Shown here: in pieces, positions 26,474 to 34,833 of the stretch
Numbering within the stretch: the first letter of the stretch is position 1
How the letters are laid out: each line of letters begins with the position of its first letter
Assembly (NCBI GenBank): GCA_963803165.1
Contig: CAWDLK010000002.1
Span: forward strand, 124,001 to 188,000
Direction: 5' to 3'
DNA from: Changshengia sp963803165
GTDB lineage: Bacteria; Chloroflexota; Dormibacteria; Aeolococcales; Aeolococcaceae
Length of the DNA stretch: 64,000 nucleotides
The notes under the pieces: model-generated
Database searches by the model: none
Told to the model about the DNA's origin: nothing
What the model saw: the letters and a program-made list of their open reading frames with translations, nothing else
Program-made: the position numbers and the translations under genes

Positions 26474-26627
26474 CGGCCGCCCCTTCGCCTCGATGGCGCA
26501 GGTGACCCCCGAGGTCAGAGGGTCGCCCAGCGATGCTAGTCCCTGGCGAACCGCACCGTCGGAGGTTCCCACCGGGGTGTCGCCCCGCCCGTGACCCGGC
26601 CGCGCCCCTCGGCCGGTCGAACCCTGC

Positions 26628-26665
26628 GAACGCCCATTCGCAACCCGTCCCTCCCTGCTACGATC
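26628..26665 (+). promoter_or_regulatory. Predicted ftsK promoter with LexA box
   Basis: On the minus strand 26641-26628 reads CGAATGGGCGTTCG, 13 of 14 matching CGAACRNRYGTTYG. It overlaps a TTCGCA -35-like hexamer that lies 16 nt before TACGAT (26660-26665). The ftsK ATG is about 50 nt downstream. This predicts SOS control of ftsK, as known for E. coli ftsK (dinH). Confidence 0.55.
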
Positions 26666-26716
26666 GACGCGGCCCGCCGCATTCCCCACGTCAGCACACG
26701 AGGCGCACAGACCGAC

Positions 26717-29020
26717 ATGCCTCCCCGGACCCAGCCCCGCCCCCGCACCCGGACGGCTCGCCCCGCGTCCCGGCGGTCGAGCGGCCGCCGACCGGCCCGG
26801 CCCTCCCGGCCTCCCCGCCAGCCGCTGATCAACGGCGATCAGCGCCGCGAGCTCAGCGCCGTGGGCCTGGTCGGGCTGGGGGTCCTGCTCGCGGTCGTCC
26901 TCGCCCTGCCCGGTGGTGGGTCGATCGCCCGTCCGGTGCACGACGCCCTGCTCGGCGGTCTGGGGATCGGCGCCTGGCTGATCGCGGCCGGCCTGGTCCT
27001 CACCGGCGTCCGCCTCGCCGCGGGCCGGGCCTGGACCGGGGGGGTGCTCGCCGCCGCGGGCAGCGTCCTGGTGGTGGTGGCGATGCTCGGCTTCTGCGGG
27101 CTGGTGGTCTCGGGGAGCGCGGGGTCGGTTGGCGAGCGCTTCAGCTCGGCCCTCGCGGAGCGCCTCGGAAGTGCCGCCACCGGAGCCCTGATGCTGGTGC
27201 TGATCTTCGCGGGGCTGGTGCTGGCGGTCGAGCTCCGCCTCGGGCCGGCTCTGGCGGGAGCGCGCGAGTGGCTCGCCAACCGTCCCGCCGCGGACTCCCG
27301 GGACAGGTCGCGGGGAGCCGCCCCGTCCACCGGGCGCGGGCGCGAGCCGGCGGTCGAGCTCACCGGCGTGGCCCTCGGCTTCACCCCACCACCGGCGACA
27401 CCCTCCCCGCAGGGACTGCTGCCGCTCCCCTCCACGGACACCGTGGAGCCCGACGCGGAGGCGGCGCCGGCCCCGCCCCCGGAGAGCTTCACCCGCGAGT
27501 TCGAGGGGAGGGTCGAGGCACGCCCCCTGGGCCCGATCCCCGAGATGGCCACCGTCCATGGCGAACCGCTCGGAGTGGAGGAGGCCGAGAGGGTCTGGGT
27601 GCTCCCCGGGACCGAGCTCCTCGACACCGTGGGCGGCAAGCGGGAGCGGCTGGAGAAGGAGGTGCAGGCGACCGCCGCCCTCATCGTCAGCACCCTCGCC
27701 TCCTTCTCGATCCAGGCGCGGGTGGTGGGCGCCAACAGCGGGCCGACCGTCACCCAGTACGAGCTGCAGCCCGCGGCGGGCGTGCCGGTGCGCAAGATCG
27801 TCGGCGCCCAGACCGACCTCTCGCTGGCTCTGGCGGCCCCGATCCGGATCCAGCCCTTCATCCCCGGCAAGTCGGCGGTCGGCATCGAGGTCCCCAACAA
27901 GGCGGCCCAGCTGGTCTCGCTCAAGGAGATCGTCAGCGCCCCGGTGTTCGCGGACCCCCGCAAGCGCCTGGCGGTCGCCCTGGGCGCCGACGTCTCCGGT
28001 CACCCGGTGGTCGGCGACCTCTGCCGGATGCCCCACCTGCTGGTCGCCGGCGCGACCGGCAGCGGCAAGTCCGTCTGCATCAACTCCATCCTCGCCGGCT
28101 TCCTGCTCCAGGCGACCCCCGCCCAGCTCAAGCTGATCCTCATCGACCCCAAACGGGTGGAGTTGAGCACCTTCGCGGACGTGCCCCACCTGCTCGTTCC
28201 GGTGGTGGTCGAGCCCGAGGCCGCGGTGGCGTCGCTGCGCTGGGCGTGCAAGGAGATGGAGGAGCGCTACAAGCTCTTCGCCAGCCACGGCGCTCGCAAC
28301 ATCGCGGCCTTCAACGAGCGCGCCGCCGGGCTCGGGCTCTCGCCGCTCCCCTACGTCGTCATCGTCATCGACGAGCTGGCCGACCTGATGATGGTCGCCG
28401 CCGGTGAGATCGAGGACCTGATCTGCCGGATCGCCCAGCTCGCGCGCGCCGTCGGCCTCCACCTGATCGTCGCCACCCAGCGGCCGTCGGCCGACATCAT
28501 CACCGGCCTGATCAAGGCCAACATCCCGAGCCGGGCCGCCTTCGCCGTGTCGAGCGGCGTGGACTCCCGCGTCATCATCGACGAGATGGGCGCCGAGAAG
28601 CTGCTCGGCCGGGGCGACATGCTCTACCTGCCGATCGACGAGGGCAAGCCGCGGCGGCTGCAGGGCGCCTTCTGCTCGGACCGCGAGCTGGAGGCTCTCA
28701 TCGACTTCTGGAAGCAGCAGGGGAAGCCCGACTATCAGGAGGAGGTCTTCCAGGTCGAGGCGAACGTGTCGTGGGCCCGCGACGCCGGCAAGCGCGACCC
28801 GCTCTTCGCCAAGGCCGCCCACACCGTCGCCGCCGAGGGCCGGGCGGCGGCCTCGCTGCTCCAGCGCAAGCTCAACGTCGGCTACACGCGGGCCGCCCGC
28901 CTCGTCGACCAGCTGGCCGAGCAGCGCGTGGTCGGCCCCTTCGAGGGGAGCAAGTCGCGGGAGGTCCTGATGGACGTCCTCCAGGTCGACGAGCTCCTCG
29001 CCGAGCTGGGGGAGGAGTAG
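26717..29020 (+). CDS. ftsK: DNA translocase FtsK/SpoIIIE
   Basis: A 767-residue translocase that pumps chromosome DNA through the septum. Order: basic disordered N-terminus, four TM helices (about residues 40-170), a Pro-rich linker, alpha/beta motor domains with Walker A GATGSGKS and Walker B in YVVIVIDELADLMMV, and a C-terminal gamma winged helix (LQRKLNVGYTRAARLVDQL) that reads KOPS/SRS-type DNA signals. ATG at 26717 is chosen because homology begins there and the upstream part holds the promoter. It follows the convergent lipoprotein. Confidence 0.95.
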   Translation: MPPRTQPRPRTRTARPASRRSSGRRPARPSRPPRQPLINGDQRRELSAVGLVGLGVLLAVVLALPGGGSIARPVHDALLGGLGIGAWLIAAGLVLTGVRLAAGRAWTGGVLAAAGSVLVVVAMLGFCGLVVSGSAGSVGERFSSALAERLGSAATGALMLVLIFAGLVLAVELRLGPALAGAREWLANRPAADSRDRSRGAAPSTGRGREPAVELTGVALGFTPPPATPSPQGLLPLPSTDTVEPDAEAAPAPPPESFTREFEGRVEARPLGPIPEMATVHGEPLGVEEAERVWVLPGTELLDTVGGKRERLEKEVQATAALIVSTLASFSIQARVVGANSGPTVTQYELQPAAGVPVRKIVGAQTDLSLALAAPIRIQPFIPGKSAVGIEVPNKAAQLVSLKEIVSAPVFADPRKRLAVALGADVSGHPVVGDLCRMPHLLVAGATGSGKSVCINSILAGFLLQATPAQLKLILIDPKRVELSTFADVPHLLVPVVVEPEAAVASLRWACKEMEERYKLFASHGARNIAAFNERAAGLGLSPLPYVVIVIDELADLMMVAAGEIEDLICRIAQLARAVGLHLIVATQRPSADIITGLIKANIPSRAAFAVSSGVDSRVIIDEMGAEKLLGRGDMLYLPIDEGKPRRLQGAFCSDRELEALIDFWKQQGKPDYQEEVFQVEANVSWARDAGKRDPLFAKAAHTVAAEGRAAASLLQRKLNVGYTRAARLVDQLAEQRVVGPFEGSKSREVLMDVLQVDELLAELGEE

Positions 29021-29104
29021 GGGAGGCCCCCGGCGGAGGGGGCGGCCCGGCTCCGGGCGCCGGCCGCCGGCCGCCGCCCGGAGCGCATATCCTTGTTCTC
29101 CGCA

Positions 29105-29596
29105 ATGGCCCAGGAGTACTCGTTCGACGTCGTCAGCGACTTCGACCACCAGGAGATGGTCAACGCCGTCGACCAGACGCGCCGGGAGATCCAGACCCGC
29201 TACGACTTCAAGGGCGTCACCGCGGAGATCATCCTGGAGAAGGAGCAGCTGGTGCTCCTCACCGAGGGCGACATGCAGCTCCGCGCCATCGTCGACGTGC
29301 TCCAGACCAAGCTCCACCGGCGCGGCATCGATCTCAAGGTGCTCGATCCCCAGAAGCCCGAGCCCGCGGCCAAGGCCAACGTGCGCCAGGTGGTCAAGCT
29401 GCGCCGGGGGATCTCCGAGGATCTCGCCCGGACCCTGACCAAGCGCATCCGAACCGATCACCCCAAGGTGCAGGCGCGAATCCAGGGGGACCAGCTGCGC
29501 GTCGTCTCCAAGGACAAGGACGCGCTCCAGGGTGTGATCCGGGCGCTCCGGGAGATGGACCTCGAGGTGCCGTTGCAGTTCACCAATTACAGGTGA
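29105..29596 (+). CDS. yajQ: YajQ family nucleotide-binding protein
   Basis: A 163-residue YajQ-type protein with the full family length: SFDVVSDFDHQEMVNAVDQ at the N-terminus, then RYDFKG, the DLKVLDPQKPEPA region and the C-terminal FTNYR. YajQ proteins have two ferredoxin-like folds and bind c-di-GMP or RNA in some species. The next gene starts inside its stop codon region (GTGA overlap), linking it to pgsA. A TATCCT hexamer ends 11 nt before the ATG. Confidence 0.93.
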   Translation: MAQEYSFDVVSDFDHQEMVNAVDQTRREIQTRYDFKGVTAEIILEKEQLVLLTEGDMQLRAIVDVLQTKLHRRGIDLKVLDPQKPEPAAKANVRQVVKLRRGISEDLARTLTKRIRTDHPKVQARIQGDQLRVVSKDKDALQGVIRALREMDLEVPLQFTNYR

Positions 29597-30132
29597 AAGG
29601 CCACCTCAACCTTCCCAATCAGCTGACCATCCTGCGGCTGCTCCTGGTCCCGGTGATCGGCGTCTCGCTCGCCGTCACCTTCACCGACCACTACCAGGTC
29701 GCCGTGATCACCTACGCGGTCGCGGCCCTGACCGACAGCCTCGACGGGCGGATCGCCCGATCGCGTCACCAGGTCACCGAGCTCGGCAAGTTCCTCGATC
29801 CCCTGGTCGACAAGATCATGGTGATCACCGTCCTGGTGATCCTGGTCGAGAGGTCGCTGCTGGCCGCCTGGGTGGTGGTCGTCGTCTTTGCCCGGGAGTT
29901 CGTCATCACCGGGCTGCGCTCCGTCGCCGCGGCCCAGGGGGTGGTCATCAGCGCGAGCCCCTGGGGCAAGACCAAGACGCTCACCCAGAACCTCATGATC
30001 GGGCTGGTCATCCTGGCCCAGCCCTATCCGGTGCTCGGCACGGTGGCGATGGTCTTCGTGTACGTGGCGGTGGTGGGCACCGTGCTCAGCGGGCTGGACT
30101 ACCTCTGGCGCTACCGCGGCTTCGTGACATGA
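29593..30132 (+). CDS. pgsA: CDP-diacylglycerol-glycerol-3-phosphate 3-phosphatidyltransferase
   Basis: A 179-residue integral membrane enzyme of the CDP-alcohol phosphatidyltransferase family, making phosphatidylglycerol phosphate. The signature D-x2-D-G-x2-A-R-x8-G-x3-D-x3-D is complete (DSLDGRIAR ... GKFLDPLVD). NLPNQLTILRLLLVP at the N-terminus is characteristic of PgsA. GTG start at 29593 overlaps the yajQ stop by 4 bp. Confidence 0.95.
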   Translation: MKGHLNLPNQLTILRLLLVPVIGVSLAVTFTDHYQVAVITYAVAALTDSLDGRIARSRHQVTELGKFLDPLVDKIMVITVLVILVERSLLAAWVVVVVFAREFVITGLRSVAAAQGVVISASPWGKTKTLTQNLMIGLVILAQPYPVLGTVAMVFVYVAVVGTVLSGLDYLWRYRGFVT

Positions 30133-30157
30133 CGCGCGGACCGGCGCGGCGGGTGGG

Positions 30158-30697
30158 GTGAGCCCCGTCCCCGAGCTCGGCTCCGCCTTTCCCGAGAGCG
30201 CCGCTCTCGGGAGGCTCCTGGCCGGCCGGACGCTCACCGTGGCGGTGGCCGAGTCCTGCACCGGAGGGCTGCTGGGTGCCGCGCTGACCGCCGTCCCCGG
30301 CTCGTCGGGCTACGTGCGCGGCGGGGTGATCGCCTACGCGGACCCGGTCAAGGTCCAGCTCCTGGACGTCGAGCGCGAGCTGCTGGAGCGGGTGGGCGCG
30401 GTCAGCCCCGAGGTGGCCGCGGCGATGGCCCAGGGGACGGCGCGCCTGCTGGGCGCCGACCTCGGCCTCGCCATCACCGGGGTGGCCGGGCCGGGTGCAC
30501 CGACGACCCGCAAGCCGGTGGGGCTGATCTATGTGGCCGGGTGGCTGCGGGGCCGGGCCCGGGTGGTGGAGCTGCGCGAGCGCGGTGGGCGCGAGGAGAA
30601 CCGCGCCGCTGCGGTGCGTGCCGCCCTGGTCCTGGGAGGGGAGCTGGTCGAGACCGCCTCCGGTCCGCCGGCGCAGACGGGCAGCGGCGACCACTAA
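30158..30697 (+). CDS. pncC: NMN amidohydrolase PncC (stand-alone CinA C-terminal domain)
   Basis: A 179-residue protein matching the CinA C-terminal domain only: TVAVAESCTGGLLGAALT with the catalytic Ser, GGVIAYAD, LGLAITGVAGPG and PVGLIYVA. It deamidates nicotinamide mononucleotide in NAD salvage. The N-terminal MoCF-like domain of full CinA is absent, as in many PncC proteins. GTG start at 30158. It lies between pgsA and recA, the usual cinA position. Confidence 0.92.
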   Translation: MSPVPELGSAFPESAALGRLLAGRTLTVAVAESCTGGLLGAALTAVPGSSGYVRGGVIAYADPVKVQLLDVERELLERVGAVSPEVAAAMAQGTARLLGADLGLAITGVAGPGAPTTRKPVGLIYVAGWLRGRARVVELRERGGREENRAAAVRAALVLGGELVETASGPPAQTGSGDH

Positions 30698-30706
30698 ACT
30701 CGCGCG

Positions 30707-31375
30707 GTGACCAGTGAAGAGCGGCCGCCGCGCCGATCCGTGGAGGACTTCCACTTCGGAGCGAGGGTCGTCTCCGCGGACGGGCGCCACATCGGCTCCC
30801 TCAACTTCATGATCGTCGACGGGGACAGCTTCGACGTCCACGCCCTGGTGGTCAAGGAGACCCACCACTTCTCCGGGCATCACGTCGCGGCCACGGCCCT
30901 GATGGAGGACGACATCTCCATCCCGGTCGGCGCCGTCCGCGAGGTGACCCACGACCAGATCACCCTCGGCATCACCTCGGCCGAGGCCCGCCGGAGCGAG
31001 CCCTACCTCACCTACCGCTACGCCCCGGTGCAGAGGGCGGACGGCGGCCGCCTGCTGATGGCCGAGGCGGCCCAGACCGGGTACGCGCCGCACCTCGTCG
31101 AGGAGGCCCACAAGCGCCTCGACGAGCTGGAGATCCATCGCGGCGAGAACGTCATGCTGGGCCTCACCGGGCGCCGGCTCGGGACGGTCCAGGACCTGGT
31201 CCTCGACGAGGGCGAGCTGGCCGCGGTGGTGATCCACCCCGCCGGCTTCTTCACCGAGGACGTCCTGCTCCAGATCCGCTTCCTCGGCCGGAGCGACGAC
31301 CTGGCCCTCTTCGCCCAGCTCACCGAGACGGACATCGCCCACCTGCGACCCTTCCACCCCGGCCAGCCCGCCTGA
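30707..31375 (+). CDS. Two-domain PRC-barrel protein
   Basis: A 222-residue soluble protein with two PRC-barrel-like beta domains (about residues 15-90 and 145-205), each showing the G-x-x-l-G-x-l-x-x-l-v-v-D pattern: GARVVSADGRHIGSLNFMIVD and RRLGTVQDLVLDEGELAAVVI. PRC barrels occur in RimM and photosynthetic reaction centre subunits. This arrangement is common in actinobacterial and Chloroflexota stress or cell-surface regulators. TAAACT ends 6 nt before the GTG, suggesting a leaderless start. Confidence 0.7.
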   Translation: MTSEERPPRRSVEDFHFGARVVSADGRHIGSLNFMIVDGDSFDVHALVVKETHHFSGHHVAATALMEDDISIPVGAVREVTHDQITLGITSAEARRSEPYLTYRYAPVQRADGGRLLMAEAAQTGYAPHLVEEAHKRLDELEIHRGENVMLGLTGRRLGTVQDLVLDEGELAAVVIHPAGFFTEDVLLQIRFLGRSDDLALFAQLTETDIAHLRPFHPGQPA

Positions 31376-31388
31376 TCGCCCCGCCCCC

Positions 31389-31435
31389 TTGCGCGCGGAG
31401 CCCGGACCCGCTACAGTGCGGCGTACATCCGTTCG
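31389..31435 (+). promoter_or_regulatory. recA promoter with LexA box
   Basis: TTGCGC (31389-31394), 17 nt, TACAGT (31412-31417). Right after the -10, at 31422-31435, the minus-strand sequence CGAACGGATGTACG matches the LexA consensus at 13 of 14 positions, covering the expected start of transcription. The -35 and -10 hexamers are identical to those of lexA. Confidence 0.7.
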
Positions 31436-31558
31436 TCACCGCCGCAGCGCGCCGCCCCAGGAGATCATGCCGTGACAAGCACACAGCAGAGTGGTACCAT
31501 TGATCGTACAATGGAGGTGACCGGGCGGCGATCCCCCGCCGGCAAGGAGGCGGAGTCG

Positions 31559-32596
31559 GTGACGACGGAGCGCGAGCGAGCCCTCTCCACGGCCCTGAGC
31601 CAGATCGAGCGGAGTCACGGCAAGGGCGCGATCATGCGCCTCGGCGACGCCCAGACCCAGCGCGTCGAGATCATCCCGACCGGTGCCCTCACCCTCGACA
31701 TCGCCCTCGGCGTCGGCGGCATCCCCCGCGGCCGGGTGGTCGAGGTCTTCGGCCCGGAGAGCTCGGGCAAGACCACGCTCACCCTCCACGTCATCGCCGA
31801 GGCCCAGCGCCGGGGAGGCGTGGCCGCCTTCATCGACGCGGAGCACGCCCTCGACCCCCAGTACGCCAGCCGGATCGGGGTGCGCACCGAGGAGCTGCTG
31901 GTCTCCCAGCCGGACACCGGCGAGCAGGCGCTGGAGATCGTCGAGGTGCTGGTACGCAGCGGTGCCGTCGACGTCGTGGTCATCGACTCGGTCGCGGCCC
32001 TGGTGCCCAAGGCCGAGATCGACGGCGAGATGGGGGACAACCACGTCGGTCTCCAGGCCCGCCTCATGTCCCAGGCGATGCGCAAGCTGACCGCCGCCAT
32101 CAGCCGGTCCAACACCTCGGTCATCTTCATCAACCAGCTCCGCGAGAAGATCGGGGTCATGTTCGGCAACCCCGAGGTCACCAGCGGTGGACGCGCCCTC
32201 AAGTTCTACGCGTCGGTGCGGCTGGACATCCGCAAGATCGACACCATCAAGGTGGGGCTCGACGCGGTGGGCAGCCGAGTCCGAGTCAAGGTTGTCAAGA
32301 ACAAGGTGGCCCCGCCGTTCCGCAACGCCGAGTTCGACATCCTCTACAACGAGGGCATCTCCTACGCCGGCAGCGTCCTCGACATGGCCGCCGACGCCCG
32401 GATCATCGAGAAGAGCGGGGCGTGGTTCTCCTACGGCGATCTGCGCCTCGGCCAGGGCCGCGAGAACGTGCGCGATTTCCTCAAGCAGAACCCGGAGCTG
32501 CTCGAGGAGATCGCCAACCGGGTCCGGGGTCACGCCCTGCCCCAGGCCCCGCCGGAGGAGGCCGGCGAGGTCCCGCCGGCAGTTCCGGTCGGCTGA
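31559..32596 (+). CDS. recA: Recombinase RecA
   Basis: A 345-residue RecA of standard length. Walker A GPESSGKT at residues 65-72, the VVIDSVAALVPKAEIDGEMGD core, LMSQAMRKL and FINQLREKIGVMFGNPE with loop L2 are intact. It forms filaments on single-stranded DNA, drives strand exchange and triggers LexA self-cleavage. Start: GTG at 31559 with AAGGAGG 9 nt upstream; GTG 31472 and ATG 31511 are in frame but give a non-homologous tail. The leader holds a small inverted repeat (CCATTG/CAATGG at 31497-31514). recX follows. Confidence 0.98.
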   Translation: MTTERERALSTALSQIERSHGKGAIMRLGDAQTQRVEIIPTGALTLDIALGVGGIPRGRVVEVFGPESSGKTTLTLHVIAEAQRRGGVAAFIDAEHALDPQYASRIGVRTEELLVSQPDTGEQALEIVEVLVRSGAVDVVVIDSVAALVPKAEIDGEMGDNHVGLQARLMSQAMRKLTAAISRSNTSVIFINQLREKIGVMFGNPEVTSGGRALKFYASVRLDIRKIDTIKVGLDAVGSRVRVKVVKNKVAPPFRNAEFDILYNEGISYAGSVLDMAADARIIEKSGAWFSYGDLRLGQGRENVRDFLKQNPELLEEIANRVRGHALPQAPPEEAGEVPPAVPVG

Positions 32597-32619
32597 CCCG
32601 GCCCCGGCGGGCGACGCCG

Positions 32620-33165
32620 ATGCCCTTTCCCCCCTCCGGCGGCCGGCGCGGACTGCGCGCCGAGCCGGCTCCCACCGTCGACCCCCAGGACGCCGACGCC
32701 GCGGCGGCGCTGGCCCAGCGCCTGCTCGCGATCACCGACCGTTCCCGGGCCGATCTGGAGCGGCGTCTGGGGCAGCGCGGCTACGCGCCGGAGACCGCCG
32801 CGGAGGCGGTGGGGCGCCTCCAGGCCCGCGGCTGGGTCGACGACGGCCGCTTCGCCGAGGAGCTGGCGCGGCGGCGGCTCGCCCACGGGTACGGGCGCCG
32901 GCGGGTGCTCGCCGACCTGGCGGCGCGCGGGGTCGACGCCGAGACGGTCGCCCGCACCGACCAGGGCATCGCCACCGGGCAGGCCGAGGCCGTCCGCCTC
33001 GCCGCCGGCCGCCTCCGCCGCGGTCACGACGGGCCCCCGGAGCCCCCGGAGGTGCGCCGTCTCGCGGCGGCGCTGGAGCGGCGCGGTTTCGACATGGCCG
33101 ACATCCGCGCCGTGCTCCGCGAGCTGGCGACCGGCGTGACGCCGCCTCCCGACGACGCGGGCTGA
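32620..33165 (+). CDS. recX: Regulatory protein RecX
   Basis: A 181-residue RecX with its three-helix repeats: RSRADLERRLGQRGY, then VGRLQARGWVDDGRFAEELARRR, then a C-terminal LAAALERRGFDMADIRAVL. RecX modulates RecA filaments. It lies 23 bp after recA and is likely co-transcribed. ATG at 32620 is used; the first 35 residues are variable. Confidence 0.88.
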   Translation: MPFPPSGGRRGLRAEPAPTVDPQDADAAAALAQRLLAITDRSRADLERRLGQRGYAPETAAEAVGRLQARGWVDDGRFAEELARRRLAHGYGRRRVLADLAARGVDAETVARTDQGIATGQAEAVRLAAGRLRRGHDGPPEPPEVRRLAAALERRGFDMADIRAVLRELATGVTPPPDDAG

Positions 33166-33177
33166 TCCGACGGGGGG

Positions 33178-34542
33178 TCAGCCGGTGGGCTTGGAGCCGG
33201 CCCGGCGCTCACTCCGGACCAGGGGGCCGAGCAGGAGGTAGGTGGCCACGGTGAGGATCAGGCCAAAGACCACCAGGCCGTCGAAGGAGGCGAGGCTGAC
33301 CGCGACCCCACCCAGGGCGGCCCCGATCGCGCCCCCCGCGGCCAGGGTCACCGTGTAGAAGGACATCAGCGCCGATCGGTCCGCGGTGTGGGTCTCCGAC
33401 GAGTTGGCGAGGTACGCGACGGCGGCGGGCCCGAAGCCCGCCAGCCAGAGGATCCCGAGTGCCGCCACCGGCAGCAGTGCCAGCAGGGCGAGATGGGGGA
33501 GGTGGTTGGCGAGGAGCAGCGCCACCGAGAAGAGCCAGGCGCCCGGCACCGCCCGCCGCATCTGCCGCAGCGGCCCCAGCCGGAGGATCCACGGGGTCCA
33601 GAGGGCGATGCCGGCGACCAGCAGCACGATGCCGCTGACCAGGATCAGCGAGACCAGCCGCGCGTCGAAATGGTGCACCAGTCTCTGCCCGGTGACCGGA
33701 GCGTGGTGGAGGAGGGCGGGCAGGTTGGATCCGTACGCGCCGATGAGGGCGAAGGTGCCGAGCCATGCGGGCAGGAACCTGCGGATGGGCCCCGGCCCGG
33801 CGATGTCCCGGAGGAGCGTCGAAAGCCGGGTCACCGGCAGCGGCGGCACGTGGGCAACGAAGCGCAGGCAGACCAGCCCCGCCGCCAGGTAGACGGCGGC
33901 CAGGACCAGGAAGCCGCCCCGTCCGAGGTAGTGGTACGCGAAGGGACCGACGATGAATCCGCCGGCGTACCCGGCGAGGGTGGCCGCCTCGAAGGCGCCG
34001 CTGGCCCGCGCCCGGCTCCTCGCGCTCTGCGAGGTGGCCGCGGCGATCGCCCCGAGCGCCGTGGGAACGAACGCGGCGGCCGCCACCCCCTCGAGGAGCC
34101 GGGATCCGAAGATCTGCGGCGGATGCGCCGACGCCGCGACCAGGAGCACCCCGAGCGCGCCCACGAGCGGGCCCGCCACCACGAAGATCTTGCGTCCCAG
34201 CCGGTCCGCGAAGCGCGCCATGAAGGGGGCGCAGACCATCTCGGTGAGGGCCTGGCCGGCGCCGATCAGCCCGATGGTGGTGCCGTGGGGGTGCCCGTGG
34301 GCCAGGTCGGCCAGGTAGAACTGCACCGCCACGGTGACCCCGGAGGCGGCCACCCGGATCAGGGCGGTGCCGGTGAGGAGCGCGGCGATGGACACGTGCC
34401 GGGTCTCGCGCAGCCCGTGCTCCAGCCCGGCGACGACCTCCGGCGCGGCCGCCTCGTCCGGGCGAGGGGCGGCGGAAGCGCCGCCGGCGGGCTCGCCCAC
34501 CGGCTGCCCGGGGGGGCGGGTCGCGCCGCCGCTCAGGACCAT
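33178..34542 (-). CDS. Major facilitator superfamily transporter
   Basis: A 454-residue protein with twelve hydrophobic segments and an MFS loop 2-3 motif (FADRLGRKIFV, for G-x-x-x-D-R-x-G-R-R). The first 50 residues are a disordered cytoplasmic tail. It resembles drug or metabolite efflux permeases, but the substrate is unknown. ATG at 34542 is favoured because CAGAAT ends 6 nt upstream; a longer ATG start at 34587 lies before that element. Convergent with recX. Confidence 0.8.
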   Translation of the reverse strand: MVLSGGATRPPGQPVGEPAGGASAAPRPDEAAAPEVVAGLEHGLRETRHVSIAALLTGTALIRVAASGVTVAVQFYLADLAHGHPHGTTIGLIGAGQALTEMVCAPFMARFADRLGRKIFVVAGPLVGALGVLLVAASAHPPQIFGSRLLEGVAAAAFVPTALGAIAAATSQSARSRARASGAFEAATLAGYAGGFIVGPFAYHYLGRGGFLVLAAVYLAAGLVCLRFVAHVPPLPVTRLSTLLRDIAGPGPIRRFLPAWLGTFALIGAYGSNLPALLHHAPVTGQRLVHHFDARLVSLILVSGIVLLVAGIALWTPWILRLGPLRQMRRAVPGAWLFSVALLLANHLPHLALLALLPVAALGILWLAGFGPAAVAYLANSSETHTADRSALMSFYTVTLAAGGAIGAALGGVAVSLASFDGLVVFGLILTVATYLLLGPLVRSERRAGSKPTG

Positions 34543-34670
34543 CCGGCCATTCTGGCGGCAGCGAGGCCGATCGATGCGGATGGGCACACTGGTCCGGCAC
34601 GCCCGCCTGGGCCCGGCCCCCCGGCCCCGACGGCACGGGGTCGGAGCTCCCGCTCCGGGCCCCGGGTCCG

Positions 34671-34676
34671 TACAAT
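34671..34676 (+). promoter_or_regulatory. Candidate rny -10 (TACAAT) and long leader
   Basis: TACAAT lies about 158 nt before the proposed rny start, the best -10 in the 34543-34833 gap. The leader is GC-rich with a C-tract; no known riboswitch consensus is recognised in it. Confidence 0.35.
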
Positions 34677-34833
34677 GCCGTCACATCCCCGGGGACCCCC
34701 GGCGGGTCGCCGCCGGTCCGGCCGTGAGCATGGGCGGATGCCGCACCGCTCAGGGCCTCTGTCCCCAGGGTGGCGCAGCGAACGAGGTGGCGGGCCACCT
34801 CACCCCCCCCCAACAACTCCGAGGACACCCCCC

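Noticed and set aside
31472..31558. N-terminal extension of RecA from GTG 31472 or ATG 31511
   Set aside because: AAGGAGG is placed exactly for GTG 31559, which gives a normal-length RecA.
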